Of a DNA stretch of 64,000 nucleotides, positions 21,504-32,390 are shown piece after piece. The notes beneath the pieces were generated by a model, which was given only the letters and a program-made list of their open reading frames with translations, did no database searches and was not told where the DNA came from. The position numbers and the translations under genes are program-made. The DNA is from Anomaloglossus baeobatrachus (Eukaryota > Chordata > Amphibia > Anura > Aromobatidae), in assembly GCF_048569485.1 (NCBI RefSeq), contig NC_134354.1, positions 689,245,584 through 689,309,583 of the forward strand. The letters run 5' to 3'. Each line of letters starts with the position of its first letter. The stretch's first letter is position 1.

Positions 21504-24500
21504 AAGTGGGTGGAGCAACCCCGAAAATTAATTAATACATCATTAAAATAACAAATCTTCTTTCCTTATTTGTCAATAGCGGATTAATATCAATAATAAT
21601 GATGAAGAATAATTAATTTGCATTATTCATGTAAGTTCAATAATATAATAATGTGGATTCATGTTATGACAGGCTGTGACTGATCAATCATATAAAAATG
21701 TATATAACTATACTTCGCTAGACCTAAAAAGAAATGCAAAAACCAAATCCGGTCACCATATGATGTCCTCTGAGTTGATGTCTTCTTATCTCCGATGTAA
21801 TCCGGCATAAACACAGTCTCTTAGAAATAAATCCTTTGATAAAAATGGATGGTTACCAATTTATACAGTCCCATATTGCGTTTATCATTGTTAGATCAAA
21901 GTCCATAAACTTTATTTTTATTGCAAAATCCATAGCCAATGTTGATAAACCACAGTTCATGAGTGTAGATGAATCGCAAAAGTCTTTGATGTCTGTGCAG
22001 TGTGATTTACACTAGTCACCTTTCATGCTGCCTGTTGTCAAATAACCCAGGAACAGATGTTAAGACGTTCTTGGTCAGCACGACAGGGGTTAACTTTAAC
22101 ACGTCATTGCATTTCTTAGTAACTTTAGGGAGGTCTTAATGCACAGACCATGTGTCATTGTCCATCTTGGAACCATAGGAGCACTATGTTTGAGATGCAA
22201 GCACGATAAGTGTATTTTGCATGTTACACAGTCTTATTTGAGACGTTACCTTGTGGACCTTGTGGACCTTTTTGCAGAATCCCTTTTAACTTTAGGAAAA
22301 ATATAAAGTCGTTTTCTCTTCTATAATCTTGATTGAAGACTTCATTCCCTACCTAAATACCAAATATGGCAATAACTATCACTAATAAATGTCACAGCGT
22401 ATCATAACTCTAATACTATAATACCATGTCATTATTATTATCGTAGAAGTATTAATGTAATTGATACTCAGAATGATAAAATACTGCATAATGGTATAGA
22501 CAATAGTATTTTCTTGTAATGACCTTTTTTGTCATTGGTGCATTACCCTTCCAAACCCATAGGTGGCAATGTGTTGAATGTAACCAAAATATAATATAAA
22601 ATATGAAACAATATAATGTGTACCTATAACATGTATCATATTATAAATATGAAAGGCAACAATGTGGCTTATTAGTTAGATCATTTGTAAATTATAAACC
22701 AAAGCAAATAACCTTTTAGAAAAGACTGGATGATACCATCAAAACACAACAATACCCACTATAAATTATTATTGATTAAAAATATAATATATATTATTTG
22801 TAAATATAGGAAGGTAAACCTAGATGTACCTTAATCTTCCATCTTTATTACTCTAATTTAATTTATTTGATTTGTCTATTATTTATTAAATAACCTACTA
22901 TAAGGAAATGTGTAACTATAAGTAATACTTCATACTTATTGTGTTAACATACTAATATAAAAATAATGTATTACCAGAAAGTAAACAATTGTATATATTA
23001 TGAAGGAAGTATCTTTTCTTCCAAAAAAGTGGAACTTTTCCCTTTTAAAATGATTCATATTTAATAAAGTAATATTCTTATATTAGATATTACTGAACTA
23101 AATATTGAAGTGTTTTCTCAATTGAGATATTTAAAATCTGAAGAAAAAAATAAAATTGTAGAATTAAGATTTTAATTTAAAAATGTGAATATTAAAATAA
23201 TTAATATAAAAAATAGGAATAAAAGAAAAATGAAAATCGGAATAAAAATAAAACTTGAAATAAAAATAAGGCCTTCTATGTATATAACACCTATGTCTTT
23301 AATAATACATAACCTTAATGTTACCAGATAACCTTAATATTACCAGTATCTTATAAAATTACCAAACCTATCAATAACCAATAAAAATAATTAAGTCATG
23401 TAACCTTGCAAATAATACACTTCTCTTAGTATATAAATGCATTATGATATACTTCAAATATATTTTTTTATTCCCAATTCTTCCTTTGTACTTGAAATAT
23501 TAATTATTAAAATATCCTGTAAACACATATATTTATCAAATATAAATGTGTGTGATTGAGACCAAACCTCCCCCTTTCAATATCATGAAATATGATATTA
23601 TAAAAATTAATATGTTTAGATTAAATTAAATTAAAATTTGTGTGGTATATCTTCAAGACCATATTATAAATATCACTTCCATATTTGGAAAGAAAAAATG
23701 ATTACCAATCTGTGTATCAGTAAAAGAAGTGACTAACACAAAAAGATATAAGAAAATCAAAACGTTATAACCTTATTCTAGAATGTAACTATTCAGAATA
23801 AACCCTTAATAAAAAATCCTAATACCTCTATACTAAAGAAATATGTCTAAGAATTAAAATATATATCTTGTATAAATTCCTTCATTATTTATACTTATGT
23901 ACTATAACTTATTTATTCTATATAGTATACATACATATCTTATAACTTCTAAGTTAAAACAAAAATTCTCTTTTTTTTTTTTTTTCTCTCTCTCTGGATC
24001 CAAATACTTTGACTTTAGCAGCTGCTCAAACAATCAATCATTCATTGACACATCTATGCACACAAGACTGTAACATATACTTTCACATAAAAACATTGAC
24101 GGACACAAATCCCTGTATTCCCAATTATTCTATGCGCATTTCAAAGATTATGTTACTAATTTGAAGTACTTCTCGAAAAAAACAAATTCCAATGAATTAC
24201 AGACTGTACATATGACCATGGAACAAACATTTATTTTTAGCTTTAGTACCAAGTCACATGCTTTGGTCACGTGCAAGGAACACCATTCCAAGACAGCAAG
24301 CAGTTTTATAACACTCCAAAGCTCAGATTACATTTCTAATAACTCTAAAGGAGATATATATATTCATAAAAAAAACGTTCAAGTATACTTCTCTGACCAT
24401 TGGTACCTGAGAAAATAATAATTATTATTCAATCATGCTTTCGCGAATTAACCTTACACAAGAAAATATATGTTACCTGATTGAGGACAAGAACATATGT

Positions 24501-24735
24501 AAAAATAAAAAGTTAATACTTCATCAATCTGTTTTACTGATAAATTCTGAGGGAAATAAAAGAATAAAATTATTATCATATTTATGATAAAAATGAAACA
24601 CTTAAAATCCGTTACTTTCTCTTATTATTTTATTTTAAATATTATTATTCATATACAGAGATCAAATTATTAATTTATAACATTAAACTATCATTTAACT
24701 AAATGAAAATATGACCTTGATTTACTATCACTACC

Positions 24736-24811
<76 letters not shown>

Positions 24812-24881
24812 TCACTGTATATGAAAAATTATGATTATCAAACAGCAAAATTAATTTATCCAGAAATCCCCTTTTATCCAG
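21504..24881. other. AT-rich non-coding interior of the gag-only element
   Basis: About 3.4 kb has no frame above about 85 codons and no recognisable protease, reverse transcriptase or integrase motif on either strand. It holds a T-run near 23973 and an AT microsatellite at 24740-24811. Base composition is sharply more AT-rich than the DIRS DNA on either side. Confidence 0.8.
24740..24811. repeat. (TA)n microsatellite
   Basis: A nearly pure TA run lies inside the AT-rich interior of the LTR element. Confidence 0.95.
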
Positions 24882-26525
24882 CTAAAAACCAAACCTCAAT
24901 TTTTGCAAGATTCGGTTTATTACAGTAATTTCCAGAAAATTGGAATTGAAATTATTTTGTAACTCAATTTTTGTCCTTAACTGAGAAAAAATATCTTTCT
25001 CTGAAAAACCACCCAACTGTCGCTGGCTATCAAACCCTAATCCAGGGAAAGAGTCTGCACAAGACACCTGTTTCTGTCTTTCAAAGCTTTTACTCATCAT
25101 TTGTCTGGGATCCTCAATCCCAGTGATCGATCCCGTCACTGGTGACAGGGGTTTTTCCTGTGAAAAAAGACTTTTAGATGATAAAAATTGGGGTGGATTG
25201 TATGGTTTGTAACACGTATGCATCTTCCTCCGAATTGCATATACCCTGTCACAGAAATATCTGGATCTGGGAGACACTGTTTGTTTTTCACGGAAACTCT
25301 CCCTTTTCCGTGTTGGTTTTTCAGAATTAATTAATTTCTGTCTTGATTGACTTTGGCGACTTCTAACAAAATTGATAAATGTCGTACATTCGAATAGGGA
25401 CTTTTTATTTAATGCCACCGCACAGGCGGCATTATCAAGGAAATTAAATTTCTTGATGAATAAACGTATCATTCCATCCAATCTGACATTTGGAATGACC
25501 GCCCTATACAAACGTTCAAAAACGGACATAAATGAGAACGTACTCTCATTCTGTTCAATTTGTAATTCCTTCAACATCTCGTAGTTTGGATCAGATTCAT
25601 TCCTTGCACAGAAGATGAGATATTTCAGCCTTATGATATCGTTATCATTTGAACAATCAAATGTCTCATTGTCAGAAGACTTTTTTAATGCCAATTGTCT
25701 AAAGAAATGCTGAGGTAACCACATACGGAATAACTGATTCATCTCACTATTGGTTAAATTTAACCTCTCGATGGAACTTTCAAATATCTCTGAATTTCTG
25801 CAAACATGTATTTTAGGATTATATGCGGGAATTAATTTGCATATGTCCAATAAATTTTTTCTAAGTGTAATCCCTAACTTAGCCTGTTCTATTTTTAGAA
25901 ACTGATCGTCGCCATTTTCTCTCTCCACGAGTCCTTCTCTGACGGCTTTCTGCCTGTGTCCCATTCTGGCTCCTCCCCCTTCTGGCTTCACTACGTCATT
26001 TCCTGCTTCTTTCTCAGTATCTTGAAAGGCACCTTGATTAGGTAACACGTGTCTGTCGCCATTTTCAAAATTCTGATTTACAAAATTACAGTCTAAATCA
26101 TCTGACTGATCATTTACAACATTACAGTCAGAATTCACAATATCACTGACTGACATTCCAAGTTCTAAGCAGTCTTTGGATTTCTCTGTCACTAACTCTC
26201 CTGACAATTCAGGTTGTCTATTTCCACCATTTTTACACTTTTCTACGATTAACCTGTGAAAATCATAGACTAAATGACAGACATTTCTGATTTTCTGTTT
26301 CTCTCTATTAAAAGACCTTGCACATTCTATACGTGAATTCTCAAGTTCACACTCCTCATAAAAGCGTAACCAAAGCTCCTCTACATTAGAAATATCTGAA
26401 TAAGTGAACTGAAGTTTACTTTGCTTGGCATATGAAGAGATAAAATCCATTTTCTTACCTGAAATGATCAGATGATCTGATGGATGATCCTCTAAGACTT
26501 GATTCACCTTACTCAGCAGGTCCAA
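24882..26525 (-). CDS. Gag-like protein of the LTR element
   Basis: This single open frame of 547 residues starts 280 bases inside the 5' LTR, where gag belongs. A capsid-like middle (about residues 205-395) contains IEQNESTFSFMSVFERLYRA, which fits the major homology region pattern Q-x-x-E-x3-F-x3-F-x-R-L (about 322-342). Residues 395-450 are strongly basic (KPTRKRESFREKQ), fitting a nucleocapsid that binds RNA, but no CCHC knuckle is present. The N-terminal 120 residues are helical and charged, and 120-200 is an Asp/Asn-rich linker. The family is not recognised beyond retroelement Gag. As a non-autonomous element it would need enzymes from a partner. Confidence 0.65.
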   Translation of the reverse strand: MDLLSKVNQVLEDHPSDHLIISGKKMDFISSYAKQSKLQFTYSDISNVEELWLRFYEECELENSRIECARSFNREKQKIRNVCHLVYDFHRLIVEKCKNGGNRQPELSGELVTEKSKDCLELGMSVSDIVNSDCNVVNDQSDDLDCNFVNQNFENGDRHVLPNQGAFQDTEKEAGNDVVKPEGGGARMGHRQKAVREGLVERENGDDQFLKIEQAKLGITLRKNLLDICKLIPAYNPKIHVCRNSEIFESSIERLNLTNSEMNQLFRMWLPQHFFRQLALKKSSDNETFDCSNDNDIIRLKYLIFCARNESDPNYEMLKELQIEQNESTFSFMSVFERLYRAVIPNVRLDGMIRLFIKKFNFLDNAACAVALNKKSLFECTTFINFVRSRQSQSRQKLINSEKPTRKRESFREKQTVSPRSRYFCDRVYAIRRKMHTCYKPYNPPQFLSSKSLFSQEKPLSPVTGSITGIEDPRQMMSKSFERQKQVSCADSFPGLGFDSQRQLGGFSEKDIFSQLRTKIELQNNFNSNFLEITVINRILQKLRFGF

Positions 26526-26785
26526 TACTTCTTATGGACTGACTTTATCTTCTTACTCAAAAATACGTCAAAAGTTAACTTCTGTGGCTTTGTAAAAACT
26601 TTAAAGTTCATTAAAAAAAAAAACATTCATGCAACTTGACTCATACGTATTTCCTAGGTTCTGCGTGATTTTTTATAAATTGTCGATTCCTGATCCTTTG
26701 CAGGAGATATTTAAAATACTTATGACTTTGATAACTTCGACCCCCCTTATGCAAAGTGAAGGAACAACAAAAACGTAAAAAATTA

Positions 26786-26803
26786 CGAATGGGTGGCTCA
26801 CCA
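26786..26803 (-). other. Primer-binding-site candidate
   Basis: TGGTGAGCCACCCATTCG begins two bases inside the 5' LTR on the minus strand. It has the TGG start of a tRNA primer site. I cannot name the tRNA. Confidence 0.5.
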
Positions 26804-26805
26804 AA

Positions 26806-27617
26806 TGTTAAAAAATATACTCTTAAATATATTTTTCTTCAAATACGTAAAGCCGCATGAAAGAAAGAACTTCCAAAGATGTAAAAAATAAATGTATTTT
26901 ATCTATTTAAAAATGGTTGCCAAGGTTCAGTTACAGAAAGGAAAAAATAATATACTTTGATAGCTTACGCAAAAATAAGAGTTCATTTAGTCCATACTGA
27001 TCAATGGAAAGTCTTTACCCATCTTTCTTTGGGTCCTGAACGGCAATGCAGGAGATGTCATCTCAGCGTGTCATATCTTGCAGCACTGGAGTCTTCTCAC
27101 AGCAGGCAGTGTGGAGAGCGAACAGTAGCCCCCTCCATCGTGCATTATATACCAGCTGTTCAAACCATATAGGGCATTCTAGTGTAACACAGTTGAATAT
27201 AGTTCCATATTACGTAACCTTCTGGAAACTTCGGAAAGCTTCGGGAAGGATTCAAATATATCCCTCCATGCTCAGCACAAGTATATTCAATATGGGCATA
27301 TTTATCCCTTATAAACTTTATTAATAACCTATGCCCTCCAACATAAACAGAACTATGAACGTATATGTCTTACTATGAAATATTTGATAACTTGATGTAT
27401 TAATTTCAATCATTTTACAGATAGCCACCAATTAAAAGGATCCGTGGACACTGGCTCGGGGCGCTGTGTGTGAGGCACGGGGAAGGCAGGAGAGGCCATC
27501 GCAGGAAGACGACCAGGGAAGGAAAACAGAAGGGTGTACTGGGTTATGCCTCCGAACTATATATGTCTTACTATGAAATATTTGATAACTTGATGTATTA
27601 ATTTCAATCATTTTACA
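26806..27617 (-). repeat. 5' LTR of the gag-only element, with TATA box
   Basis: This is identical by eye to 20681-21492. On the minus strand GGTATATAATGC near 27150 is a good TATA box about 350 bases before the end of the LTR, a normal place for the U3/R border. No clear AATAAA was found downstream of it. Confidence 0.85.
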
Positions 27618-27622
27618 CCCTG
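27618..27622. repeat. 5-bp target duplication, right
   Basis: CCCTG matches 20676-20680. Confidence 0.9.
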
Positions 27623-29011
27623 GCGACTGAGAAAGTCTGCTTCCCAGTTTTCTACGCCCGGGATGTGAACTGCGGAGATGGTGGAGGCTGTGGCTTCCAC
27701 CCACAGCAGAATCCGCCGAACTTCTTGGAAGGCTTGACGACTGCGTGTGCCGCCTTGGAGGTTGATGTACGCCACCGCCGTGGCGTTGTCCGACTGAATT
27801 CGGATCTGCCTGCCCTCCAGCCACAGCTGGAACGCCTTTAGGGCTAGATACACTGCCCTTATCTCCAGAACATTGATCTGAAGGGAGGACTCTGTCGGAG
27901 TCCAGGTTCCCTGAGCCCTGTGGTGGAGGAAGACCGCTCCCCACCCTGACAGACTCGCGTCCGTCGTGACCACAGCCCAGGATGGGGGCAGGAAGGATTT
28001 TCCCTTCGACAAAGAAGTGGGAAGAAGCCACCACTGAAGAGAGGCTTTGGCTGCCCGAGAAAGGGAGACGTTCCTGTCGAGGGACGTCGACCTCCTGTCC
28101 CATTTGCGGAGAATGTCCCATTGGAGTGGACGCAGATGAAACTGCGCAAATGGAACTGCCTCCATTGCTGCCACCATCTTCCCTAGGAAGTGCATGAGGC
28201 GCCTCAAGGGGTGTGACTGGGCTCGAAGGAGAGATTGCACCCCTGTCTGTAGTGAACGCTGTTTGTCCAGCGGTAGCTTCACTATCGCTGAGAGAGTATG
28301 AAACTCCATCCCGAGGTAAGTTAGCGATTGGGTCGGTGTCAATTTTGACTTTGGGAAATTGATGATCCACCCGAACCTCTGGAGAGTCTCCAGAGCAGTG
28401 TTCAGGCTGTGTTGGCATGCCACCCGGGAGGGTGCCTTGACTAGAAGATCGTCTAAGTAAGGGATCACCGAGTGTCCCTGAGAGTGTAGGACTGCCACCA
28501 CTGTTGCCATGACCTTGGTGAAGACCCGTGGGGCTGTCGCCAGGCCGAAAGGCAGTGCCACGAACTGAAGGTGTTCGTCTCCGATGGCGAAACGCAGGAA
28601 GCGCTGATGCTCTGGTGCAATCGGCACGTGGAGATAAGCATCCCTGATGTCGATTGATGCTAGGAAGTCTCCTTGGGACATCGAGGCGATGATGGAGCGG
28701 AGAGATTCCATCCGGAACCGTCTGGTTTTCACGTGTCTGTTGAGCAGTTTGAGGTCCAGAACGGGACGGAATGATCCGTCCTTTTTTGGCACCACAAACA
28801 AGTTGGAGTAAAAACCGCGACCACATTCTTGAAGGGGAACGGGGATCACCACTCCTTCTGCCTTCAGAGTGTCCACCACCTGAAAAAGTGCATCGGCTCG
28901 CTCGGGGGGCGGAGATGTTCTGAAGAAACGAGTCGGAGGACGAGAGCTGAGCTCTATCCTGTAACCGTGAGACAGAATGTCTCTCACCCATCGGTCTTGG
29001 ACATGTGGCAA
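27623..29011 (-). CDS. DIRS A reverse transcriptase and RNase H region
   Basis: This frame encodes the DIRS polymerase that copies element RNA into DNA. Motifs seen: NLFVVPKKDGSFRPVLDLKL, ASIDIRDAYLHVPIAPEHQ (first catalytic Asp), LPFGLATAPRVFTKVM, and YLDDLLVKAPS (the catalytic DD pair). The RNase H part follows with TTDASLSGWGAVF, INVLEIRAVYLAL and IQSDNATAVAYI. It overlaps the neighbouring gag-like frame, as is usual in DIRS. The domain is continued on the other side of the inserted LTR element. Confidence 0.85.
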
Positions 29012-29075
29012 CCAGGCGTCGCAAAAGCGGGAGAGCCTGCCACCGACCGAGGATGCGGTTTGGGGAGGCCGAAAG

Positions 29076-30611
29076 TCATGAGGAGGCCGCCTTGGGGGCG
29101 GTTCCTCCGGCGGTCTTTATAGGACGTGACTTAGACCGCCATGAATCAGAGTTCCTCTGGCCCTTCTGTGGCCTGTTGGACGTGGAGAATTGAGACCTGG
29201 CTGAGGGCCGAAAGGACCGAAACCTCGGTTGTATCTTCCGTTGCTGAGGTCTGTTTGGTTTGGACTGGGGTAAGGACGAGTCCTTTCCCTTGGATTGTTT
29301 AATAATTTCATCCAATTGCTCGCCAAACAGACGGTCGCCAGAAAATGGCAAACCGGTTAAGAACTTCTTGGAAGCAGAGTCTGCCTTCCATTCGCGTAGC
29401 CACATGGCCCTGCGGACTGCCACTGAATTGGCGGATGTTACCGCTGTACGGCTCGCAGAGTCCAGGACGGCGTTCATGGCGTAGGACGAAAAAGCCGACG
29501 CCTGAGAGGTTAAAGACACAACCTGCGGAGTAGAGGCACGTGCGACTGCATTAATCTCAGACAGACAAGCTGAGATAGCTTGGAGTGCCCATACGGCTGC
29601 GAATGCCGGAGCAAAAGACGCGCCTATGGCTTCATAGATGGATTTCATCAGGAGCTCTATTTGCCTGTCAGTGGCATCCTTGAGCGATGAACCATCTGCC
29701 ACTGCTACTATGGATCTAGCCGCCAGTCTAGAGACTGGAGGATCCACCTTGGGACACTGAGCCCAACCCTTAACTACGTCAGTGGGGAAGGGGTAACGTG
29801 TGTCATTAAGGCGCTTAGTAAAGCGCTTGTCCGGAAATGCTCGGTGCTTCTGGACCGCATCTCTGAAGTTGGAGTGATCGAAAAACGCACTCCGTGTACG
29901 TTTGGGAAACCTAAATTGGTGTTTCTCCTGCTGTGAAGCTGACTCCTCTATCGGTGGAGTTGGAGGAGAAAGTTCTAGCACCTGGTTGATGGACGCTATA
30001 AGGTCATTTACTATGGCGTCCCCTTCAGGTGTATCAAGATTGAGAGCAACGTCAGGATCAGAGCCCTGATCTGCCACCTCCGCTTCATCCTCCAGAGAGT
30101 CCTCATGCTGAGACCCTGAGCAGTGTGATGAAGTCGAGGGAAGTTCCCAGCGAGCCCGCTTAACCGGTCTGGGACTGCGGTCCGTGTCGGAGTCCTCACC
30201 GTGGGACCTAGGAGTCACCCCAGGAGCACTTTGCTGCGCCGACCGAGGGGGGCCTGGGGGCAATGATTCAACAGTGCCCGGGGCCTGTGTTACCGGTCTG
30301 GACTGCAAAGCTTCTAGTATCTTAGCAGACCATCTGTCCATAGACTGAGCCATGGATTGTGAAAGTGACTCAGAAAGTTTCTCAGCCAACACTGCAAACT
30401 CTGTCCCTGCCACCTGGACAGTGGAAGCCGGTGGTTCTACCTGGGCCGAGGGTCCCACCAGTGCCTGAGGCTCCGGCTGAGTGAGTGTCACAGGGGCCGA
30501 GCATTGCACACAATGAGGGTAGGTGGAACCTGCAGGTAACATAGCCGCACAAGAGGTACAGGTTGCAAAATAAGCCTGTGCCTTGGCACCCTTGCTTTTT
30601 GCGGACGACAT
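29076..30611 (-). CDS. DIRS A gag-like ORF1
   Basis: The frame opens MSSAKSKGAKAQAYF at 30611 and encodes about 510 residues. Two Cys pairs, CTSC and CVQC, about 15 residues apart, form a zinc-ribbon-like motif near the N-terminus (residues 18-42). A Pro/Gln-rich stretch and an acidic Ser/Asp/Glu region follow. Next comes a conserved helical domain (FPKRTRSAFFDHSNFRDAVQ to about residue 400), then a basic tail (RPQQRKIQPRFRSF). It is taken as the structural protein of the element from position and composition. Copies B, C and D carry the same frame in differing states. Confidence 0.75.
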   Translation of the reverse strand: MSSAKSKGAKAQAYFATCTSCAAMLPAGSTYPHCVQCSAPVTLTQPEPQALVGPSAQVEPPASTVQVAGTEFAVLAEKLSESLSQSMAQSMDRWSAKILEALQSRPVTQAPGTVESLPPGPPRSAQQSAPGVTPRSHGEDSDTDRSPRPVKRARWELPSTSSHCSGSQHEDSLEDEAEVADQGSDPDVALNLDTPEGDAIVNDLIASINQVLELSPPTPPIEESASQQEKHQFRFPKRTRSAFFDHSNFRDAVQKHRAFPDKRFTKRLNDTRYPFPTDVVKGWAQCPKVDPPVSRLAARSIVAVADGSSLKDATDRQIELLMKSIYEAIGASFAPAFAAVWALQAISACLSEINAVARASTPQVVSLTSQASAFSSYAMNAVLDSASRTAVTSANSVAVRRAMWLREWKADSASKKFLTGLPFSGDRLFGEQLDEIIKQSKGKDSSLPQSKPNRPQQRKIQPRFRSFRPSARSQFSTSNRPQKGQRNSDSWRSKSRPIKTAGGTAPKAASS

Positions 30612-31723
30612 GCTGTTGTCTCCTCTTAGAGCAATCAGTGAGGGTATATAGCCAAAAGCAAATAATGCGGCCGAACAGAGCAAATGTATACAATATATGG
30701 ATATATATATACACTTCGGCACCCAGGGGGGCCAGCACCTGGTAACCGGTGCGGCTTACCGACCGCCCACAGCGGTTGTGTGTCCACCAGATTCCCTGCC
30801 TGGGCCTCCCAGAGCTGTGGAGCTCGGTCTGAAGTTCTCCACCGGCAGAAGTGATGATAACAATGGCTGCCAGCGTTCTCAGAGGAGGAGGGAGCCGTGG
30901 GCGTGCCTCATAAAGTGCGGGAATCTGGTGCCCCACAGTGCTCAGTGAGGGGGGAGGAGGATACCTAAGTATGCTCCAGCCCTCACCGCTGACGTCCAGT
31001 CTAGCGTCCCGCCCTTACCCCTGACTGGCAGGCCCGGGGGCGGGAGTATGCGGTACTAGGCCGCAGAAGCCGGGGACTAAATTTAGTAATGCGGCCGGCA
31101 AACAGGCGTGGTTGGCGCGGTAGTCCCGGCGACACAAAACACACAGCAGCCGCTGCAGCGTCTGTTACACAGGCGCTCTATGCGCCGTCCCCACACACAG
31201 AGTACCTCTGAGAAGCAGGGCCTGTCCCTGATGATACCCGGTCTCCTGTCCGTCAGATTCCCCCAGGGGCTGCGGAGGGAGCCCGGTCCCAGTGCATGGT
31301 GACCGGTTAGGATCCCACTTCTCCCAGAGCCTCTAAGGGATGGGGAAGGATAACGGCATGTGGCTCCAGCCTTTGTACCCGCAATGGGTACCTCAACCTT
31401 AACAGCACCGCCGACCATAGTGGGGTGAGAAGGGAGCATGCCGGGAGCCCTGTTAGGGGCCCTCTTTTCTTCCATCCGATAAAGTCAGCAGCTGCTGCTG
31501 ACTAAAATGTGGAGCTTGCGTGAATGTGTGCCTCCTTCAACACAAAGCAAAAAACTGATGGGCCCGTGATGCACGGGAGGGTGTATAGGCAGAGGGGAGG
31601 GGTTACACTTTTTAAAGTGTAATACTTTGTGTGGCCTCCGGAGGCAGAAGCTATACACCCCAATTGTCTGGGTCTCCCAATGGAGCGACAAAGAAATTCC
31701 ATTTTCTAGTGCACACAGGGCCT

Positions 31724-32061
31724 AAGATTACAAGTTAAATTATGTAGTTCAGAAGACCACAATGGTCTGTACCTCATGCGTAATCACTGTTTCCAGGAGG
31801 TGAAGATGAGATATTCCTGGAATGAGCTAACAATATATAGATCACATTTGTCACATGTGATATTACATAATTATACAGGTTTGAAGTTAAATATAAAGTA
31901 GTGATGAGTGAGCAGTAAAAAAATACCCGAGTGCTTGGAAAATCACTGTCAAAACACTGCTCAAACTCTGATCCAAAACACTGATGACACTTATACCATC
32001 AATGATTGAGGCCTCAAACAATGTCCGATACCAAAAAGCCCATCTGAATAATTTTCCATTC
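31724..32061. other. No gene or clear repeat
   Basis: This is plain AT-rich sequence between two TA-flanked elements. I see nothing in it. Confidence 0.5.
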
Positions 32062-32063
32062 TA

Positions 32064-32390
32064 AGGCTATGTGCACACTGCAGGTTTGTTTATTCAGCAA
32101 AAAAAAAAAAAACAACAAAAACCCCACACCCTCTGGCTGAAAAAAAAACACCTCTGGCACAAAAAAAAAAAATAGTGGTAAACACATGTGGTTAACATTA
32201 TCAGTGGCAAAACCGCAGGGACCTGCAGAAAAGGCGGCACAATATGGCTTATTTTTGTTGCAGAAAAACCTGTAAGGAATAAAAGTAGCAACGTGCGCAC
32301 AATATTAATGATTTCTCAGACTTTGCTGGGGAGAACTGCATGAAGTTTATGAATATAAACTGCACCAAAAGCAGTGTGTGCACAGGGCCT
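32064..32390. mobile_element. TA-flanked miniature inverted-repeat element
   Basis: The left tip AGGCTATGTGCACACTGC follows TA at 32062-32063. The right tip is the near complement GCAGTGTGTGCACAGGGCCT. The inside is A-rich and non-coding. It belongs to the same tip family as the element split at 11546/31722. Confidence 0.55.

Larger units (their letters stand above)
20681..27617 (-). mobile_element. Young gag-only LTR retroelement inside DIRS A
   Basis: Two 812-base LTRs (20681-21492 and 26806-27617) look identical, have TG...CA ends and are bracketed by the 5-bp duplication CCCTG. The orientation is minus: a polypurine tract lies next to the left LTR and a primer-site candidate next to the right one. 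The only long frame is a 547-residue Gag-like protein (24882-26525). The other 3.4 kb of internal DNA is very AT-rich with no pol frame. Identical LTRs mean a very recent insertion, so the missing pol is a feature of the family, not decay of this copy. It looks whole as a non-autonomous element. Its superfamily is open. Confidence 0.9.
18712..31695 (-). mobile_element. DIRS-type retrotransposon, copy A (split by an LTR element)
   Basis: This tyrosine-recombinase retrotransposon has the DIRS layout. It has inverted terminal repeats (GAAGGGAATTTTGTTTACTT at the left; GGAGCGACAAAGAA at the right) and an internal complementary region at about 19050-19150 that matches both outer ends. On the minus strand, a gag-like frame (29076-30611) is followed by reverse transcriptase and RNase H (27.6-29.0 kb, continuing left of the inserted element) and a tyrosine recombinase (19.2-20.5 kb). 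Without the insertion it is about 6.0 kb. It looks nearly whole and young except for the insertion. DIRS elements make no target duplication, and none is seen. Confidence 0.9.
11546..31722. mobile_element. TA-flanked inverted-repeat element split into three pieces
   Basis: The left tip AGACCCTGTGCGCAC follows TA at 11544. The right tip, read inward as GGCCCTGTGTGCAC, lies against TA at 31723. The pieces are 11546-11977, 17936-18711 and 31696-31722. Removing the L1 (11993-17920) and DIRS A (18712-31695) leaves about 1.25 kb with matching ends. Related tips occur at 32064, 60393, 62989 and 63702, so this is an abundant family. It has no transposase. TA target use suggests Tc1/mariner-type mobilisation, which is inference. 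Confidence 0.55.

Noticed and set aside
21504-24881. Hidden pol gene in the LTR element
   Set aside because: No frame or motif on either strand, and the identical LTRs make decay of a former pol in this copy unlikely.
20676-27622. Assembly artefact joining two DIRS halves
   Set aside because: TG...CA LTRs of equal length, polypurine tract and CCCTG on both sides fit a true insertion, and DIRS B shows the undisturbed site.
27432-29024. 530-codon minus-strand frame overlapping the DIRS A polymerase
   Set aside because: It is an alternate frame of the reverse-transcriptase region with low-complexity Ser/Arg/Gly content; the polymerase motifs lie in the other frame.
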